Shown here: positions 32,825-44,772 of the stretch, piece after piece
Layout: the number at the start of each line of letters is the position of its first letter
Numbering within the stretch: the stretch's first letter is position 1
NCBI GenBank assembly: GCA_001600095.1
Contig: BCIX01000001.1
Span: forward strand, 3,001,198 to 3,065,197
Source: Bullera alba
Lineage: Eukaryota > Basidiomycota > Tremellomycetes > Tremellales > Bulleraceae
Length of the DNA: 64,000 nt
Direction of reading: 5' to 3'
Notes under the pieces: generated by a model
The model's database searches: none
The model's input: only the letters and a program-made list of their open reading frames with translations
Told to the model about the DNA's origin: nothing
Program-made: the position numbers and the translations under genes

Positions 32825-35800
32825 ATGTCGTCCCTACCGCTCAACTTATCCCAAGGCAACCTCTCGATCCTACTCGAAAAGTTCCCGGCCCTCCTGTCCG
32901 ATTCAGAGCGACAGCTGCCCGAGGACAAGAAATTCATCGTGTTGCGGAACAAAGTCAGCAATCTCCTCAATGCACAGAACGCAAAGAAGAAGACTGGTGC
33001 TGCGGCCGGAGCCCAAGCACAAGGTCAGCAGCAGCAACAGGCTCAAGGAGGTGCGGCCGTTGCACCAGGACCAGGAGCAGGGGGAGCTGTAGCTGGACCC
33101 AGTGGCAGTCAGGGGCAGCCTATACAGAATCAGAATGTCAATGCGGCAATGGCGAATCCAGCTCAAGCTGGCCAGAGTCCTAGAATTGGTGCACCCCAGC
33201 AACAGCCGCAGCAGCAACAAGGACAGGGCAGCTCGAGTCAGGTGAGCATTGCAATGGCGATCCTAATCACATAATCAGCTTCACTGTATCTCATCCCGTC
33301 CTGTCGTCTCCCTTGACCCCGTGATCCTGTGCTCGGCTGAGAACGCGATGCTAACGAAAGACACAGGGCTTCCCCAACCAAGGCAACATGCAGCAGGTCC
33401 CTCAGCAGCAACAGCAATTCAACCAGCAGCAGGGTGGTCAGCGTATACCGCAACAGCAGCAATTCAACCAGGCTCAATCGATGCAGCAACAACAGTTCGC
33501 TCAGCAAGCCCAACAGATGCCACAGTCCTACCCCGCCGCGCTTCAAACACCCGGATCGATAGCCGCACCATCGCCTCAGCAGCACGCCGGGGTAGCTTCA
33601 TCGCCAATGACGGGACCGAACATGGTGGGCAGGTCGCCCAATCCGAACAACAGGCGTATCTCCACCCCAGGGCCGATGAACATGCCGAACAACCAAGCCG
33701 CGGGGAACAACAGCCTAAAGGCTATCTTTGACAACTTTCCAAAGCTACTCGAGGCTAAGAGAGCCGGAAAGCTCGCCAAAGAGCAGGAGACGCTGGTGAG
33801 TTGATTTTGAAGACAGCCCGCTTCCGCAGCGCGGACTGACCTTTTCTAGTTTGACACCCTGATGGCGTCCGAAGCCGGGCAACAGCAATTCCTCCGATAC
33901 CAGGCTCAGCAAGCTGCCAATCTGGTTCAGAGTAATCTCCAAAACTCGATCGGACAACAGAACCAGGCACAGCACATGGGAGCAAATGGCCAATTCATGA
34001 CACCCCAACAACAATTCGCGGCGCTCCAACAGCACCAACAACAGCAACAGCAGATGATGGGGAACATGGGTCAGATGCAGATGCCTCCCGGTGGCTTCCC
34101 TCAGCAAGGCTTGGGGGTACAGGGTGTACAGGGCTTGCCTCAGCAAGCTGGCATGGCGAATATGATGGCTCAAATGGCTTCATCGGGGAACCATCAGCAA
34201 TTAGCCCAACAGCAACTAGCTCAGCAAATGGCGATGCGGCAGCTGGCTCAGGGTACGCAGAACATCCAAAACGCCCAGAACGTCGGCAACATGAACATGA
34301 GCAGACCACCAGTCGCCAACCCGCAAATCATGCAGGCGCAGGCAGCTGCAGTTGCTCGGGCGAAAGCAATGGCGGAACAATCACTAGCTCAGGCCCAGCA
34401 ACAACAGCAGCAACAGCAGCAGATCATGATGGACCAGCAGGGAATTCAGCAGCAGAACTTTGGGGCGCCCAGGCCACCTCAACAAATGGGCAATGGCAAG
34501 ACGACACTTCCTCCCGAAAAGATTGCCCAATTGCGAGCTACAATCTCTCAGCTCGCCAAGATGACTGACGCCCAGAGAGAGGCCCATTTCCAGCAAGTGA
34601 GTCCCGGTCGAGCGAGCAGCTTAAATCAAAGCTCGTATGCTGATTTCGGCGTGTAGCACCCCGAACACCGCCCGTTCTGGAAGACCACGCTCAACAGTCA
34701 CACCGCTCAAACTGCAATGGCAGCACAACTAGCTCAGCAGAATGGCGGCAACCCCGCTGGATCGCCGGGCGTACAGGTTCGACCTCAGCAGGCTGGCGGC
34801 AATGCGGTGAATGGCAATTTCGCCAATATGCAGAGCAACGTCGGAAGCAATCTGCATATCCCGGCCAACAAGCAGCGGAACCTGCAAGCAGCTCAGAATC
34901 AGGCGTTGCAGGCAGCGCAGAACCTACAGAACGCAGCACAGAGTGCGGGGTCGCCAGCGCCCATGAATGCTGGTTCACCCAACGTGCGACCTCCAATGCC
35001 GATGAATGCCAACCAAGCAGGCATGATCCAACGTATGATCAACCAGGGTATACCGGTGAACGGATCGCAAAATGTGGGACGATCGCCTATTATTGGACAG
35101 CCGAATCTCGTTCCAGGGGTCAACTTCCCACAACAGCAAATGCCAGGTGCAGTCAGGGTGGACAGCGATACCAAGCCATATATGATCCTCCAGCAGATGA
35201 CCGCCGGCCAAGGGCAGCAATTGCCCATGGACAATGGGCATCAGATGGGCGGAATGATGAATATGGCGAATCGACTTCCGCAGAATGGTCAAATACGCCA
35301 GTTGTCCGAACAATCCGGCATGAACGGCATGCCAATGGCTCCAACAATGATGCTCGATCGATCAGCATCCCTGCTCAGCAAGGTATCCTGGGCACCGTCG
35401 GCCGAACATGATCAAGCGCTCAAAGAGAGTTTGGGCGAGTTCAGACGACCTCTTCGAGCTTATGGACGATCCACCTTGACTCAAGGGTTCGGCCTGAGTA
35501 GGGTCGTAGGCGACGTCGTTCTCGAACGCATGCCTGATGGTCTCAGGGCGATAGCTGAAGAGGCGGACAATGGAGTGGCAGACGACGATGAGAATGCCAC
35601 GACGGTCGTCAAAGGCGGGAAGACCAAGGCGGAGACGCTCGAGGGCAACGGCCTACCGGGACAAAAGCGGCGCAAGGTGTCGGAGTTGGCGGTGACAGTA
35701 GATCGAGCGTTGCAAGTGGATCACAACGTGGAGACAGTGAGTCTCGAGGTAGTTGATCTGATATCGAGGACTTTTACTGATGGTGATCTAGCTACTGCTG

Positions 35801-36353
35801 CAATTGGCCGATGAGCATTCCGACCTCGTCGCAAGCCTCAGCTGCAATCTTGCCAAACATCGCAAAAGCGGTACCGTGGAGCGCAAAGACGTCCAGCTGT
35901 CATATGGTGAGTGACACGACAGAGTTCTGTTCCGCTCATGAGCTAACCCTCAACTCAGAGATGACCTTTGGCCGCGTTGTTCCCGGATTCTCCTCCGACG
36001 CCATCCGACTCGACCAATCTCGGTCGACCAAACGAGCAGTGGCTTCGAATGCCAGGATCAATAAGCTCAAATTGGTCAACGACGCTAAGATGAGTTGGCG
36101 CAGAGAACGTATCGAAGCTAGGGAAAAGGCAAAACGTGTCGAGAGCGATGTCGACGAGGATGGCGAAGTGACTCTGGTGGATCATCCAAGAAGTGAGACT
36201 GTGAATGGGAAGATTGGCACCGCTGGATCGACGAATAACGGAGATACGAAATCGCCTCTCCCGTCATCAACGGTCGATGGAGCGCTGAAGACTGGTGTCG
36301 GTATAGGGAACGAGATTAATGGTGTAAGCGGAAGACAAGTGGCCGTTGCGTGA
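32825..36353 (+). CDS. TAF12: TFIID/SAGA subunit Taf12 with long Gln-rich arm
   Basis: Taf12 forms a histone-fold pair with Taf4 in TFIID and with Ada1 in SAGA. Six exons give about 1,060 residues, far longer than yeast Taf12 (539). The first 850 residues are Gln/Asn/Met/Gly/Pro-rich with poly-Gln runs (QQQQQQQQQ at about 34395) and two repeats of a short helical unit: NLSILLEKFPALL near the start and LKAIFDNFPKLLEAKRAGKLAKEQ at about 33720. The histone fold spans the last introns: KVSELAVTVDRALQVDHNVET, LLLQLADEHSDLVASLSCNLAKHRKS, GTVERKDVQLSYE, then MTFGRVVPGF, matching H2B-like Taf12. About 120 further residues form a basic/acidic tail (KMSWRRERIEAREKAKR). The stop is at 36351-36353. Confidence 0.9.
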
Positions 36354-37198
36354 TTACGGAGTATCCTGGATCTTTAACGACATCACTTCCATCTGCCTGT
36401 ATCCCAATGCCTTTGCATTTCACTGTTGTATGTCGTGTGTGTTTAGTACTACAATCGTGGCATGCAGCTCGCCTGTGTTCGACACAACCTGCAACCGGCT
36501 TCCATGTGGCGATGTAGTTACGGGTAGTAATACTGTCTGCGCGGAACTTCTAGAGGGTGACGTTTCTCTATCATTATGGGTCAGTCGGAGCCTCTAAGGC
36601 CGTCTTAGTTGCGTCTAGAAGCTTGTCAGATAATGCCTAGTAAACGAAAGTAAAGTCGGGCCAGCGTGCCATACATCATGAACTGGCATAATCAGCACTC
36701 ACGGTCTCTACGACTACGCACTCGATCATTCTCGAAAATTCGGCGAAGTCATTTTTGCCACAGCCACCTAGTGGTGATCAATGTTTGATCATCAACATTT
36801 TCATATCTATGTACAGTCTGGATGCGCAATGGAGCTGGAAGATGCTAGATGGCTGGGATGATGGACCATGGGCGATTTCCAATGAAAGCTTAGTTAGCGC
36901 AAGTGCGGCTACCGGGGTATATAAGCATCTGAAGTCGGCGCCGTAGATAGCTGGAGCGGCAATTGCTGATCCACCCCATACTCCTAATCTTGCTTGCGAT
37001 CGTCGACCCCCAGTCGACCACTTCCGAGCCAGAGACAAGTCTCATCGCCCCAACCAAATCACTTCTATTCAATCCCCTTGGCTCGTCGTCTGAACTCCAC
37101 TCCCCGCAAAACTAGGGGCTACTCCGTCGCTCCGCGTTCTCGCAGCTCGCATCTCGCCTACCGCCCACTGTCCGGTGGTACTGGCCACCCTGGTACCC
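36354..37198. other. Region between TAF12 and gag relic
   Basis: An 845-bp stretch with no cellular gene. A TATATAAG box lies at 36918-36925, 274 bp before the gag start, and could belong to a former retroelement promoter. I looked for flanking long terminal repeats against 37760-38340 by eye and found none. Confidence 0.4.
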
Positions 37199-37759
37199 AT
37201 GTCCAGCATGGCCGCTCCCACACCCACAATGGAAGCAGCTTTACAAGGTATCAATAACCGTCTTGACGCCCTTGAGGCGGCCAAGGAGGAAACTTGCATT
37301 CAGCTCGCTGTCCTCGCCCAACAAATTACCCAGCTGGAGGACGAAGTCAAGGCTTTCAAGGTCAGCGCTTCGGCAGCACCCCCCAGGTCGTCTACTACAA
37401 GCCCGGAAAGATCTTTGACCCAGATCCCTTCACCGGCAACAAGGAAGCTGCGTTGGAGTTCATTCTCAAGGCCGAAGCGTGTTTGCTGTTCCGAAAGGGG
37501 CAGTACCATTCGGACGATCATAAGATCGCCTACGTCACCAGCCTCCTCAAAGGAGAAGCCTGGAAGTGGTACGAGCCGCACGCCAAACTCCCATATGCCG
37601 AGCGTCCAGACTGGGTCAAGTCATGGCCCCTCTTCCAAAACGAATTCAAATCCGCCTTCTCCATCGACGAGCTCTACGAAACGTCTCGACGTAAATCAGC
37701 TCGAAAGGTACCGCGACATCCTCCATGGGTCTCCCACTACGCCAGGTGATTTCAGGTGA
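37199..37759 (+). pseudogene. Isolated LTR-retrotransposon gag remnant, frameshifted
   Basis: The first part (37199 on) encodes a short coiled coil (GINNRLDALEAAKEE, then LAVLAQQITQLEDEVKAF). The frame then changes and the second part reads VVYYKPGKIFDPDPFTG, EAALEFILKAEACLLFRKG, KIAYVTSLLKGEAWKWYEP and WPLFQNEFKSAF, the pattern of a Ty3/Gypsy-type gag capsid domain. The shift sits at a run of six C at 37379-37384, consistent with loss of one base. Near 37690 the frame degrades again, and both frames stop by 37759. No zinc knuckle, protease, reverse transcriptase or integrase follows, and no LTR is seen. It is best read as a decayed fragment; a sequencing error in the C-run is possible for the first shift only. 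Confidence 0.78.
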
Positions 37760-38339
37760 TACGCCCAGATAGTTGTCAAAGCCCCGGCTCCTGACAGACT
37801 AGTGACACATGACATGCATGACTCTGCAGCGCTATTACACGCAGTGACGCTGCCAACCCCTGCCAACCTCGCTATACTCACACAGCGCTTACATTATAGC
37901 CGGGTTCCAGCAAATCGATTCCCGGCGGCAGGGCCAGGCACGAGGTGGAGGTGGAGGTGGAATCGGCCTGTGATGTCATGTCATTTTCCACCTCCTCTTA
38001 ACAGTACTCTGGAGTAGTGCCAGCAGCTTCGAGCGCTGGAATCGTATGTAGTTGGCAGTGACGGAATGGCCATGTTGGATCCAAAGCTATGAAAAGACTT
38101 TGAAAGGCAGGCTGGCGTTCGGCCGTAAGATGCCGGTGATCCAGACACACCCCTGATTCCGTTAGTATGATGATGGTGGTGATACACGATCAAACACTGT
38201 GGAAGGAGGTGAAGTGTAAGCGAGAGCGAGGTGTCATGCATCGAGTATATAACGAGCGGACCAGGTTATCTTTCCAACAAACGTATCTCTTCTTCTATAC
38301 TTGCATCAACTGAAAGCAATAAACACATCCTTCATCAAC
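37760..38339. other. Intergenic region gag relic to alcohol dehydrogenase
   Basis: A 580-bp stretch with a GGTGGAGGTGGAGGTGGA purine run at about 37940-37960 and CA/GT-rich parts. The last 60 bp are a pyrimidine/A-rich leader typical of a strongly expressed gene. No gene seen. Confidence 0.45.
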
Positions 38340-39686
38340 ATGTCTTCCTCTTCCATTCCCACCCATGGTAAAGGCTACGGAATCTCCGGTGAGTCTACCT
38401 TTCACTCCCTGCCCCAAATATTGGCTAAGGGCCGTGTGTAGACACCAAGAACTACACCAACTTCACCGTTAAGGAGTTCCCCCTTAAGACTGCCGGTCCC
38501 GATGATGTGACCATCCACATCGAGTGCTGTGGTGTCTGCGGCTCGGATGTCCACACCGTCACTGGCGGCTGGGGCGAGCTGTCCACTGACTGGGTCTGCC
38601 CAGGTCACGAGATTGTCGGAAAGGTCACTCACGTTGGAGAGAACGTGAAGGAGTTCAAGGTCGGAGACAGGGCCGGTGTTGGTGCTCAGGTCTTCGCTTG
38701 CAAGAAGTGCGAGCGATGCAAGAGCGACAACGAGAACTACTGCCCAGAGCAGGTCGAGTGAGTATGAAATCGAGTATCTTGAGTTCACCTGCTGACTATC
38801 ATCCTCTAGCACCTACAACGCCAAGTTCCGTGAGTTCACAAATCTCATATCTGGGAACACACATGCTGATACTTTGTCTAGCCGACGGTGTCATCGCCCA
38901 GGGAGGCTACTCCACCACTATCCGAACCGACCAGCAGTTCGTCTTCGCCATCCCCGAGGCACTCAAGTCTGAGGATGCCGCTCCCATGCTCTGCGCCGGT
39001 CTGACCGTCTTCTCCCCCTTGGTCCGAGCTGGAACTGGACCAGGAAAGACTGTCGGTATCGTCGGTGTCGGAGGTCTTGGCCGTGAGCTTTACCTCTCTC
39101 AATGTCTTCTGCTTTGCTAATCGAATCATCGACAGACTTCGCCATCCAATTCGCCAAGGCTCTCGGAGCCAAGGTCATCGTTTTCTCCCACTCTGCCAAC
39201 AAGAAGGATGACGCCATCAAGCTGGGCGCCGACGAGTTTGTCGTCACTTCCGAGGACGGCTTCGAGAAGCCATACTTTGACAAGATGGACTTCATGCTTT
39301 CCACTGCGGACTCTGCTTCCCTTCCATTCGACAAGTTCTTGAGCATCCTCAAGATTGAGGGACGATTCAACTCTGTCGGTCTTCCAGACGCAGAGACCAC
39401 TTGGGACGGTATCCACCCAATGCAGTTCGCTTCCAACGCAGCTTGCATCGGTGCAACTCACATTGGAAGCAAGAAGGAGGCGTGAGTTCACCTGTCGTCG
39501 AGCTCGAAGACAAAAGACAGACTGACACTGCCTTTCAGCAACGCCATGCTCAAGCTCGCCGCCGAGAAGGGCATCAAGCCTATCCTACACGACGTCCTGC
39601 CAATGTCGCAAGCTGGCAAGGCCGTCGAGTCGGTCAAGAACAACACTGTTCGATACCGATACGTCCTCACCAACGACCTCGACTAA
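38340..39686 (+). CDS. NADP(H)-dependent zinc alcohol dehydrogenase (Adh6/CAD type)
   Basis: A medium-chain dehydrogenase of the cinnamyl-alcohol/Adh6 group, which reduces medium and aromatic aldehydes. The catalytic zinc ligands are Cys49 in CGVCGSDVH, His72-Glu73 in CPGHE, and the later Cys in MLCAGLTVFSPL. The structural zinc is bound by CKKCERCKSDNENYC. The cofactor loop is GIVGVGGLGHFAIQFAK, where the His codon is built across an intron. Six exons, some tiny (TYNAKF alone between two introns). About 355 residues, ending VRYRYVLTNDLD. Codon use is strongly biased toward C-ending codons and the 5' leader is A-rich just before ATG, which suggest high expression (inference). Confidence 0.92.
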
Positions 39687-39996
39687 TCGTCGAACCGCGG
39701 CCGATTAGCTTCTGGGAGCCAAAAGCAGTTTAGTCAGTTTGTAGTCAGTCAGTCCACCAGTACATACTTTGTAGCCATAGTCAGTCGAATCAGTATGCAC
39801 CTGTTAGTGCATCGACAATGCGCGGCATCAGATGGCAATGTTCTCAAAGCGAAAATACATGGTCCGCACATCGAGACTTCAGTACAGTTCAGTACGCACG
39901 ACACGGAACAGGTAGAGCCAGAAGCCTACCGTACCAGCTGTTGCTCTGATAACCTGAGGACAAGCCCTCCTTTTTGCATGACACCAGGTCCAGCGA
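39687..39996. other. Convergent 3' intergenic region (ADH / TPR protein)
   Basis: A 310-bp gap between converging genes. Contains a short repeat of GTCAGT units at 39730-39795 (TTAGTCAGTTTGTAGTCAGTCAGTCC...). No gene seen. Confidence 0.5.
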
Positions 39997-41157
39997 TTAT
40001 TGTGAGGCGGAAGGTTGAGAACTGGCCTTCTTTGCCAAGATCTTTGCACTGACGCTCCTGATGTTCTGAGCAGCCCTGTCTATTCCACCCTTCTGAGCCT
40101 TTTCATATAGCTGCAGCGCGGGCTCGAGGTTATCGGCTAAGAGGACAATCAGTACTCGGACAGAGTTTCACCACAGTCAGTAGCGGATCACTCACTGGAT
40201 TCCAGGATGGCGGCGAGATTGAAAGCGATCTATGCACCGCGTTAGTGATAATGTCGTTATCTGCACGACCACACGCAGGCGCGGAGCTCACCTCGGGATC
40301 CTCTGGCGAGAGGGAAAGAGCGGATCTAAATTGATGAGCTTACGACAATAATGACATCGTGGGTTGTCCTACGTTAGATGTTTAATGGCCAGAGCTGGCT
40401 GAGGCGGTTTCGACATGACATATGCGGATGCGAGATCTGTGAGGTAAGCCACCCAGCCCATGAATGAGTTACTCTACTTCGCACGCACTTGTATAAGCAT
40501 CAGCTGAGGGCGATAGTGCTATTGATTTCTCCCAGGCTTCTATCGCTGCACTGTGTTTGTCTGAGAGTGGTCAGTTTAGTTTACCACGACCCGGTTGTCC
40601 GGACTCGGCCAGGATGGTTGGGTACCCACTTAGATGGTACTCGCAGACCTGTAGCCGTCAGTATCTCGATTATACAGCACCCGGGAGGACATACTCACAC
40701 CCAAGTTGAACCACCCCCCGCTGGTCGGCTTGACATCCAGACTCTGCTTGTACTTTCCCCTAGCGCCGTCCAAGTCGCCTTCCTCCAACATCTTCGTTCC
40801 CTCATCTAGCAAAGTCACTGCCCGCTCGAGTCCTGGATCCGTTGTGGATGAGCTATCCGCAGATGAACTGGCATATCTTCCTGCTCAGTAATTAGCCCAA
40901 AAACCATGAACACATGTCATTTGAGATGAGCACTCACGACCGAGTACAGCAGACCTACTTTGCCTGACGATCGGGGGGCTTGTGCAGGCTGAGGATCTGG
41001 TTACGGGCATTGCCCTCCTTGGAACAGACAAGCTCGATCCTGAGGACGAAGCTCGGCGAGCAGAGGTCATTGGTCTGAGGGGGATGTTGTTGCTTCGGAG
41101 GGTCTGCCGACCGGCGCTGAAGAACGAAATTGACATTGTCTGGAGTGGTAAAGACAT
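39997..41157 (-). CDS. Mitochondrial TPR-repeat protein
   Basis: The first exon starts MSLPLQTMSISFFSAGR and is rich in Ser and Arg with no acidic residues for 80 positions, as in mitochondrial presequences. The mature part has tetratricopeptide helices: AVTLLDEGTKMLEEGDLDGARGKYK, then GWFNLGVCEYHLNKHSAAIEAWEKSIAL, ADAYTDLASAYVM, ALAIKHLSALSLSPEDPE, IAFNLAAILES, DNLEPALQLYEKAQKGG. It ends KKASSQPSASQ at 39997. The exon holding CEYHL splices to NKHSAAIEAW by the first of two AG acceptors; the second one would create a stop. Seven or more exons, about 265 residues. I do not recognise an orthologue, so the role is open. Confidence 0.72.
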
Positions 41158-41444
41158 GGCGGATAGGTCAAGTGAGCTTGTTGAGACACAGATGAGCTAG
41201 ATTATATGCTGCTGGTCGGATTGCCAGTAGTTATAGGAAGTTGAAGGCAGAGGAGGACGTTCGTAAAGGTGTGGCTGAATTTCAAACTTTTTCCTCCGGC
41301 CAAGTGCGACATCCTCGCCCGACGTCCGATCTCTAGAACTCTATCTCTGCATCCTGATACTTCGCCAATTGAGCATCGTCGGATCACGACCCTCGTCGAC
41401 CTCTACATCGCTCTCTGTCCGAGCTTACTTCTGCACTCAACGCA

Positions 41445-42835
41445 ATGTCCACCACGGCGAAAGGAAAAGCCAAGGAGAAGCCGCTCGCGTCGCTGCTCGC
41501 CGGAGCGACGGCCGGTGGTATCGAGTCATTCGTGACGTTTCCCCTGGAGTCGCTCAAGACGCAACTTCAATTCGGCGCTCTCGACGGCAGCAAGGTGAGC
41601 CACTATTCAAGCTATTCTGTTTGCCTTCCGGTTTGGTGGCCGGCAATTTGCACATGACCTATCATCGATCAGCGTTGCGAGCTCGTGTGACTTGGCATCG
41701 TGAAATCTGCTGACTACCATTTTGTAGCCTCTGACGCCGTATCAAGCGCTCAAGCAGACGATAAGCCAGCGAGGATACCAGGGCTTGTATGCGGGATGTA
41801 CGGCGGTCGTCATCGGGAACGCAGTAAAGGCCGGTGTGCGGTTCACCACTTATGATCAGTTCAAATCGATGCTCAAGGACGACGAGGTGGGTCATCCCAC
41901 AGCTAGCTGAGGCTGTCATGAGCTCATGAACTATCCAGGGCAAGCTTTCGGCTCCAAGATCTATGTTGGCGGGTTTGGGAGCAGGTATGATGGAGGCGAT
42001 CATTGCAGTGACGCCCTCAGAAACGATCAAGTGAGTACCGGAACTCGAACAGGGAGTGGACATAGGCTGACTCCGCGGATTAGGACGAAGATGATCGAAG
42101 ACTCGAAGTTGGCTCAACCGCGGTATAACGGCTTGGTGCACGGAGTCAAGCTCATGGTCCGGGAAGAGGGTTATAGGGGTATCTACCGAGGTGTCGGGCC
42201 TGTGGTGAGTCGATCTACGCCATGTACTGGATCGAGCGCAACGCTGCCGACAGCTAGTGGAGGCTACGATTTGCTACAATCGGCGTAGTGGTGATCTAAC
42301 ACTCTGCGTAGATGCTGCGACAGGGGGCGAACTCCGCCGTGAGGTTCTCATCCTACTCGACCATCAAGCAGCTAGTCCAAGGCAACGTCGTGCCAGGATC
42401 CCAACTTCCCGGCTGGATGACCTTTGGTATCGGTGCCACTGCGGGTGTCATCACTGTCTGTGAGTAGTTGCCCGGAATTTCGTCTACTGTACACTGACAC
42501 GCTGCTCCTCAGACACCACAATGCCCTTCGAGTGAGCAGGCTGCGGTCCCGTTCCTCCTTGCCTTGCTGACCCACGTAGTGTCGTCAAAACCCGGATGCA
42601 GTCGCTCAGGGCGAAGCAGGAATACCGAAACGCTCTGCATTGTGCTTACCGTATAATGACAGAGGAAGGCGTATTGAAATTCTGGAAGGGTACCGTACCC
42701 CGTCTCGGCCGACTGATTGTGAGTATTGATCGCTGGAGACTAGAGGGACCGAAACTGACCTCGGCTCAGATGAGCGGAGGTATCATCTTTACAGTGTACG
42801 AAAAGGCTTATCCGATCTTCGACCCACTGTTCTAA
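41445..42835 (+). CDS. CTP1: Mitochondrial citrate/tricarboxylate carrier
   Basis: A mitochondrial carrier that exchanges matrix citrate for malate across the inner membrane, feeding cytosolic acetyl-CoA. The three carrier repeats each show the P-x-[DE]-x-x-[KR] signature: TFPLESLKTQLQ, VTPSETIKT (across an intron) and MPFDVVKTRMQS (across an intron). Supporting text includes GATAGGIESFVTFP, GVRFTTYDQFKSML, YRGIYRGVGPVMLRQGANSAVRF and FWKGTVPRLGRLIMSGGIIF, all typical of Ctp1. Eight exons; some junctions were placed by homology. Roughly 300 residues, the standard carrier length. It is divergent from the mitochondrial TPR gene, with 287 bp between starts. Confidence 0.92.
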
Positions 42836-43033
42836 GAAGGAGTCATGGGAAGGCTCGACGCCCAGAAAGGGAGCTGCGGCGATAGACTGTAACAGCTGTA
42901 CTGGTACTTTACAGCATACATGGAGCGTATATGCAGAAACATAGACTTTTGTACATTGCGAATGGACTTGATGGGCAGATGATGTCCCTTCCTTGCGCAT
43001 GCGGCGGGCACACCGCTAAATTTCTTCGCACCA

Positions 43034-44217
43034 TTACATCGCTTTGATGTGCTAACAGCATGATCAGCGCAATCCATCGTATCGTAAAGACCAGACCCAC
43101 CAGATCGTCAATCGTGGAGAACACATGGCCATTCTCCATGAGATGCTCAATGGCGTCCCTACGCCCCCCGTCAGCACTGAAAATCCACTGTATACCGCTG
43201 ATTTCACTCACATGACCTGCTGTCCGTCGGCATTGCCAACTTGTCTCGAAACGAGGGAAACGTGGATCCCGTCTTCGTCCGTCTCTGCGGAAACTACCTC
43301 CATGATTTTCCTCTGCAATGGGGGTAACGAAGCCCAAGCCGAATGGTCGACTCCGCCACCATTTCCAGCCGCACCGGCCTTGTAGTCGCTCGACACGCCA
43401 GCTCCGGCACCAGCTCCAACATTGGCAACGCCGCCTCCGCCCGGGTTCCTCAGACTGAGCGAGACGTAGAGCGCTTTGAGGAGGTGGTTGTACACCTCGT
43501 TGTGGTCCGTGATGGGGCGTATGGAAGTTGCCGAGACGTGAATCTTGCCTCCAAACTTCTTCATAGAGCCCAGAATAGCGACATACTTGTCCTGCCTAGA
43601 GTACAGCCCGTCAGCTGGATCCCCACGGATCCCCACACTCAGAGAATGTGTGGCTCACTCGATTTCGTCCATTTTGCCAGTATCGTCGTCCGCAGTGTCC
43701 AACCACTGTCTAACATCAATGTATCCTGTGCCATCTCCAATTTCGTACGAAACGCTAGTGTGGGAAGCCGACTTGTTGTGCACCGAACCAACTAGTATGA
43801 TCTGCGTGGTAAGTCAGTCGATGTATGGCTATCCGGGAGGTTTGCCTCATAGGGATCACCCTCATAGGGATCACCCACCTGCGATAGATCAACGCCGTCG
43901 ATCGTGAAGTCGGATTCGGTCGATTGAGCCTCGAGAAGCTGTTTCACCGTCACTGGTCGGATAGTGGCCTGACCTTTGTTCTGTCGCCATGATTAGTACT
44001 TTCCACCGAGCAAGAGCACTGCCAACAACGCGTTTTACTCCACGCGTCCATCACCCACCTTCTTGTCTCCCTGGGAGCCTTGACTGCCATAAGGCGAACC
44101 GTTCTGCACGAATCCTCCTCCGCCACCACCGGCATTGTTCCCGTAGTATGGGTTCTCGTTACCGTCTAGGTGGAGTCAGCAATGCTTCTGACATGTCCGC
44201 AACTCACAATTGCTCAT
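43034..44217 (-). CDS. RPA2: Replication protein A 32-kDa subunit
   Basis: Rpa2 is the middle subunit of the single-strand DNA-binding heterotrimer. The first exon is MSN plus one base, then a Gly/Ser/Tyr-rich N-terminal tail with SP and SQ sites, the usual phosphorylation region. The OB fold covers RPVTVKQLLEAQ, ILVGSVHNKSASHTSVSYEIGDGTG, IDVRQWLD and YVAILGSMKKFGGKIHV, with HNEVYNHLLKALY as the trimer helix. The C-terminal winged helix runs from LPPLQRKIMEVVSA to AIEHLMENGHVFSTIDD and, across a last intron, LHIKAM. The intron between GQQVM and DAIEH is placed by its branch site (GCTGAC) and the following TAG. About 280 residues. Confidence 0.92.
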
Positions 44218-44772
44218 CTTTCGTTGCGATTGCTGTAGAGATGCGCGGTTGAGACTGACTTGTTCACTGAATCAATCTTCCTTCTTCCGACTTTCAATAA
44301 TGTCAACGCGTGCATGCTAGTCGCGTCAACCGAGGGTGGGTAAAGGGTTACGTAATAGGCGAGGTCCTGCTCGTACCCTATGACATCCTCCCACTTTGTG
44401 AGATTTCTCCCTTCGCTCTCCTCCGACGAACTGATTTCACACCCAAGAGCGAGGCCCGAGATAGCGTCCTCTTCACCCCACGCAGCAAGTGTCCACCACA
44501 GACTTCGAGTTGAGAGGTATCGTACACACTCGTAGGGATAGCCTGAGCGGACCTCAGTCGGCGAGTCGCTTTCTTACGCCGAGGAATATCAAGAAGGACA
44601 CTACTTTGTCAACATCAGCCTGCATCTCCGTCGACGGAGAAGACCGGTTTTCACTGGCAGCATTTCGCCATCGCTCATCCCCGAAACCTCTTGCGACAGA
44701 CCACACTGTTCGTATTGACACACCCATCCCGCCAAGAAATCGATCCGGTGCACAGCGAAATAGAGAGACAGG
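44218..44772. promoter_or_regulatory. Divergent intergenic region (RPA2 / Zn2Cys6 factor)
   Basis: A 555-bp gap between divergent genes. ACGCGT, the MCB-like element of S-phase genes, occurs once at 44307-44313 (AACGCGTGC) about 90 bp from the RPA2 start; a related AACGCG copy is within the first RPA2 introns. This fits a cell-cycle promoter but is a short match. No gene seen. Confidence 0.4.

Noticed and set aside
36354..38339. Long terminal repeats flanking the gag relic
   Set aside because: No matching pair of sequences with TG...CA ends could be found by eye on either side.
41662..42141. 159-codon minus-strand frame over CTP1
   Set aside because: Shadow of the citrate carrier exons and introns; the carrier motifs are on the plus strand.
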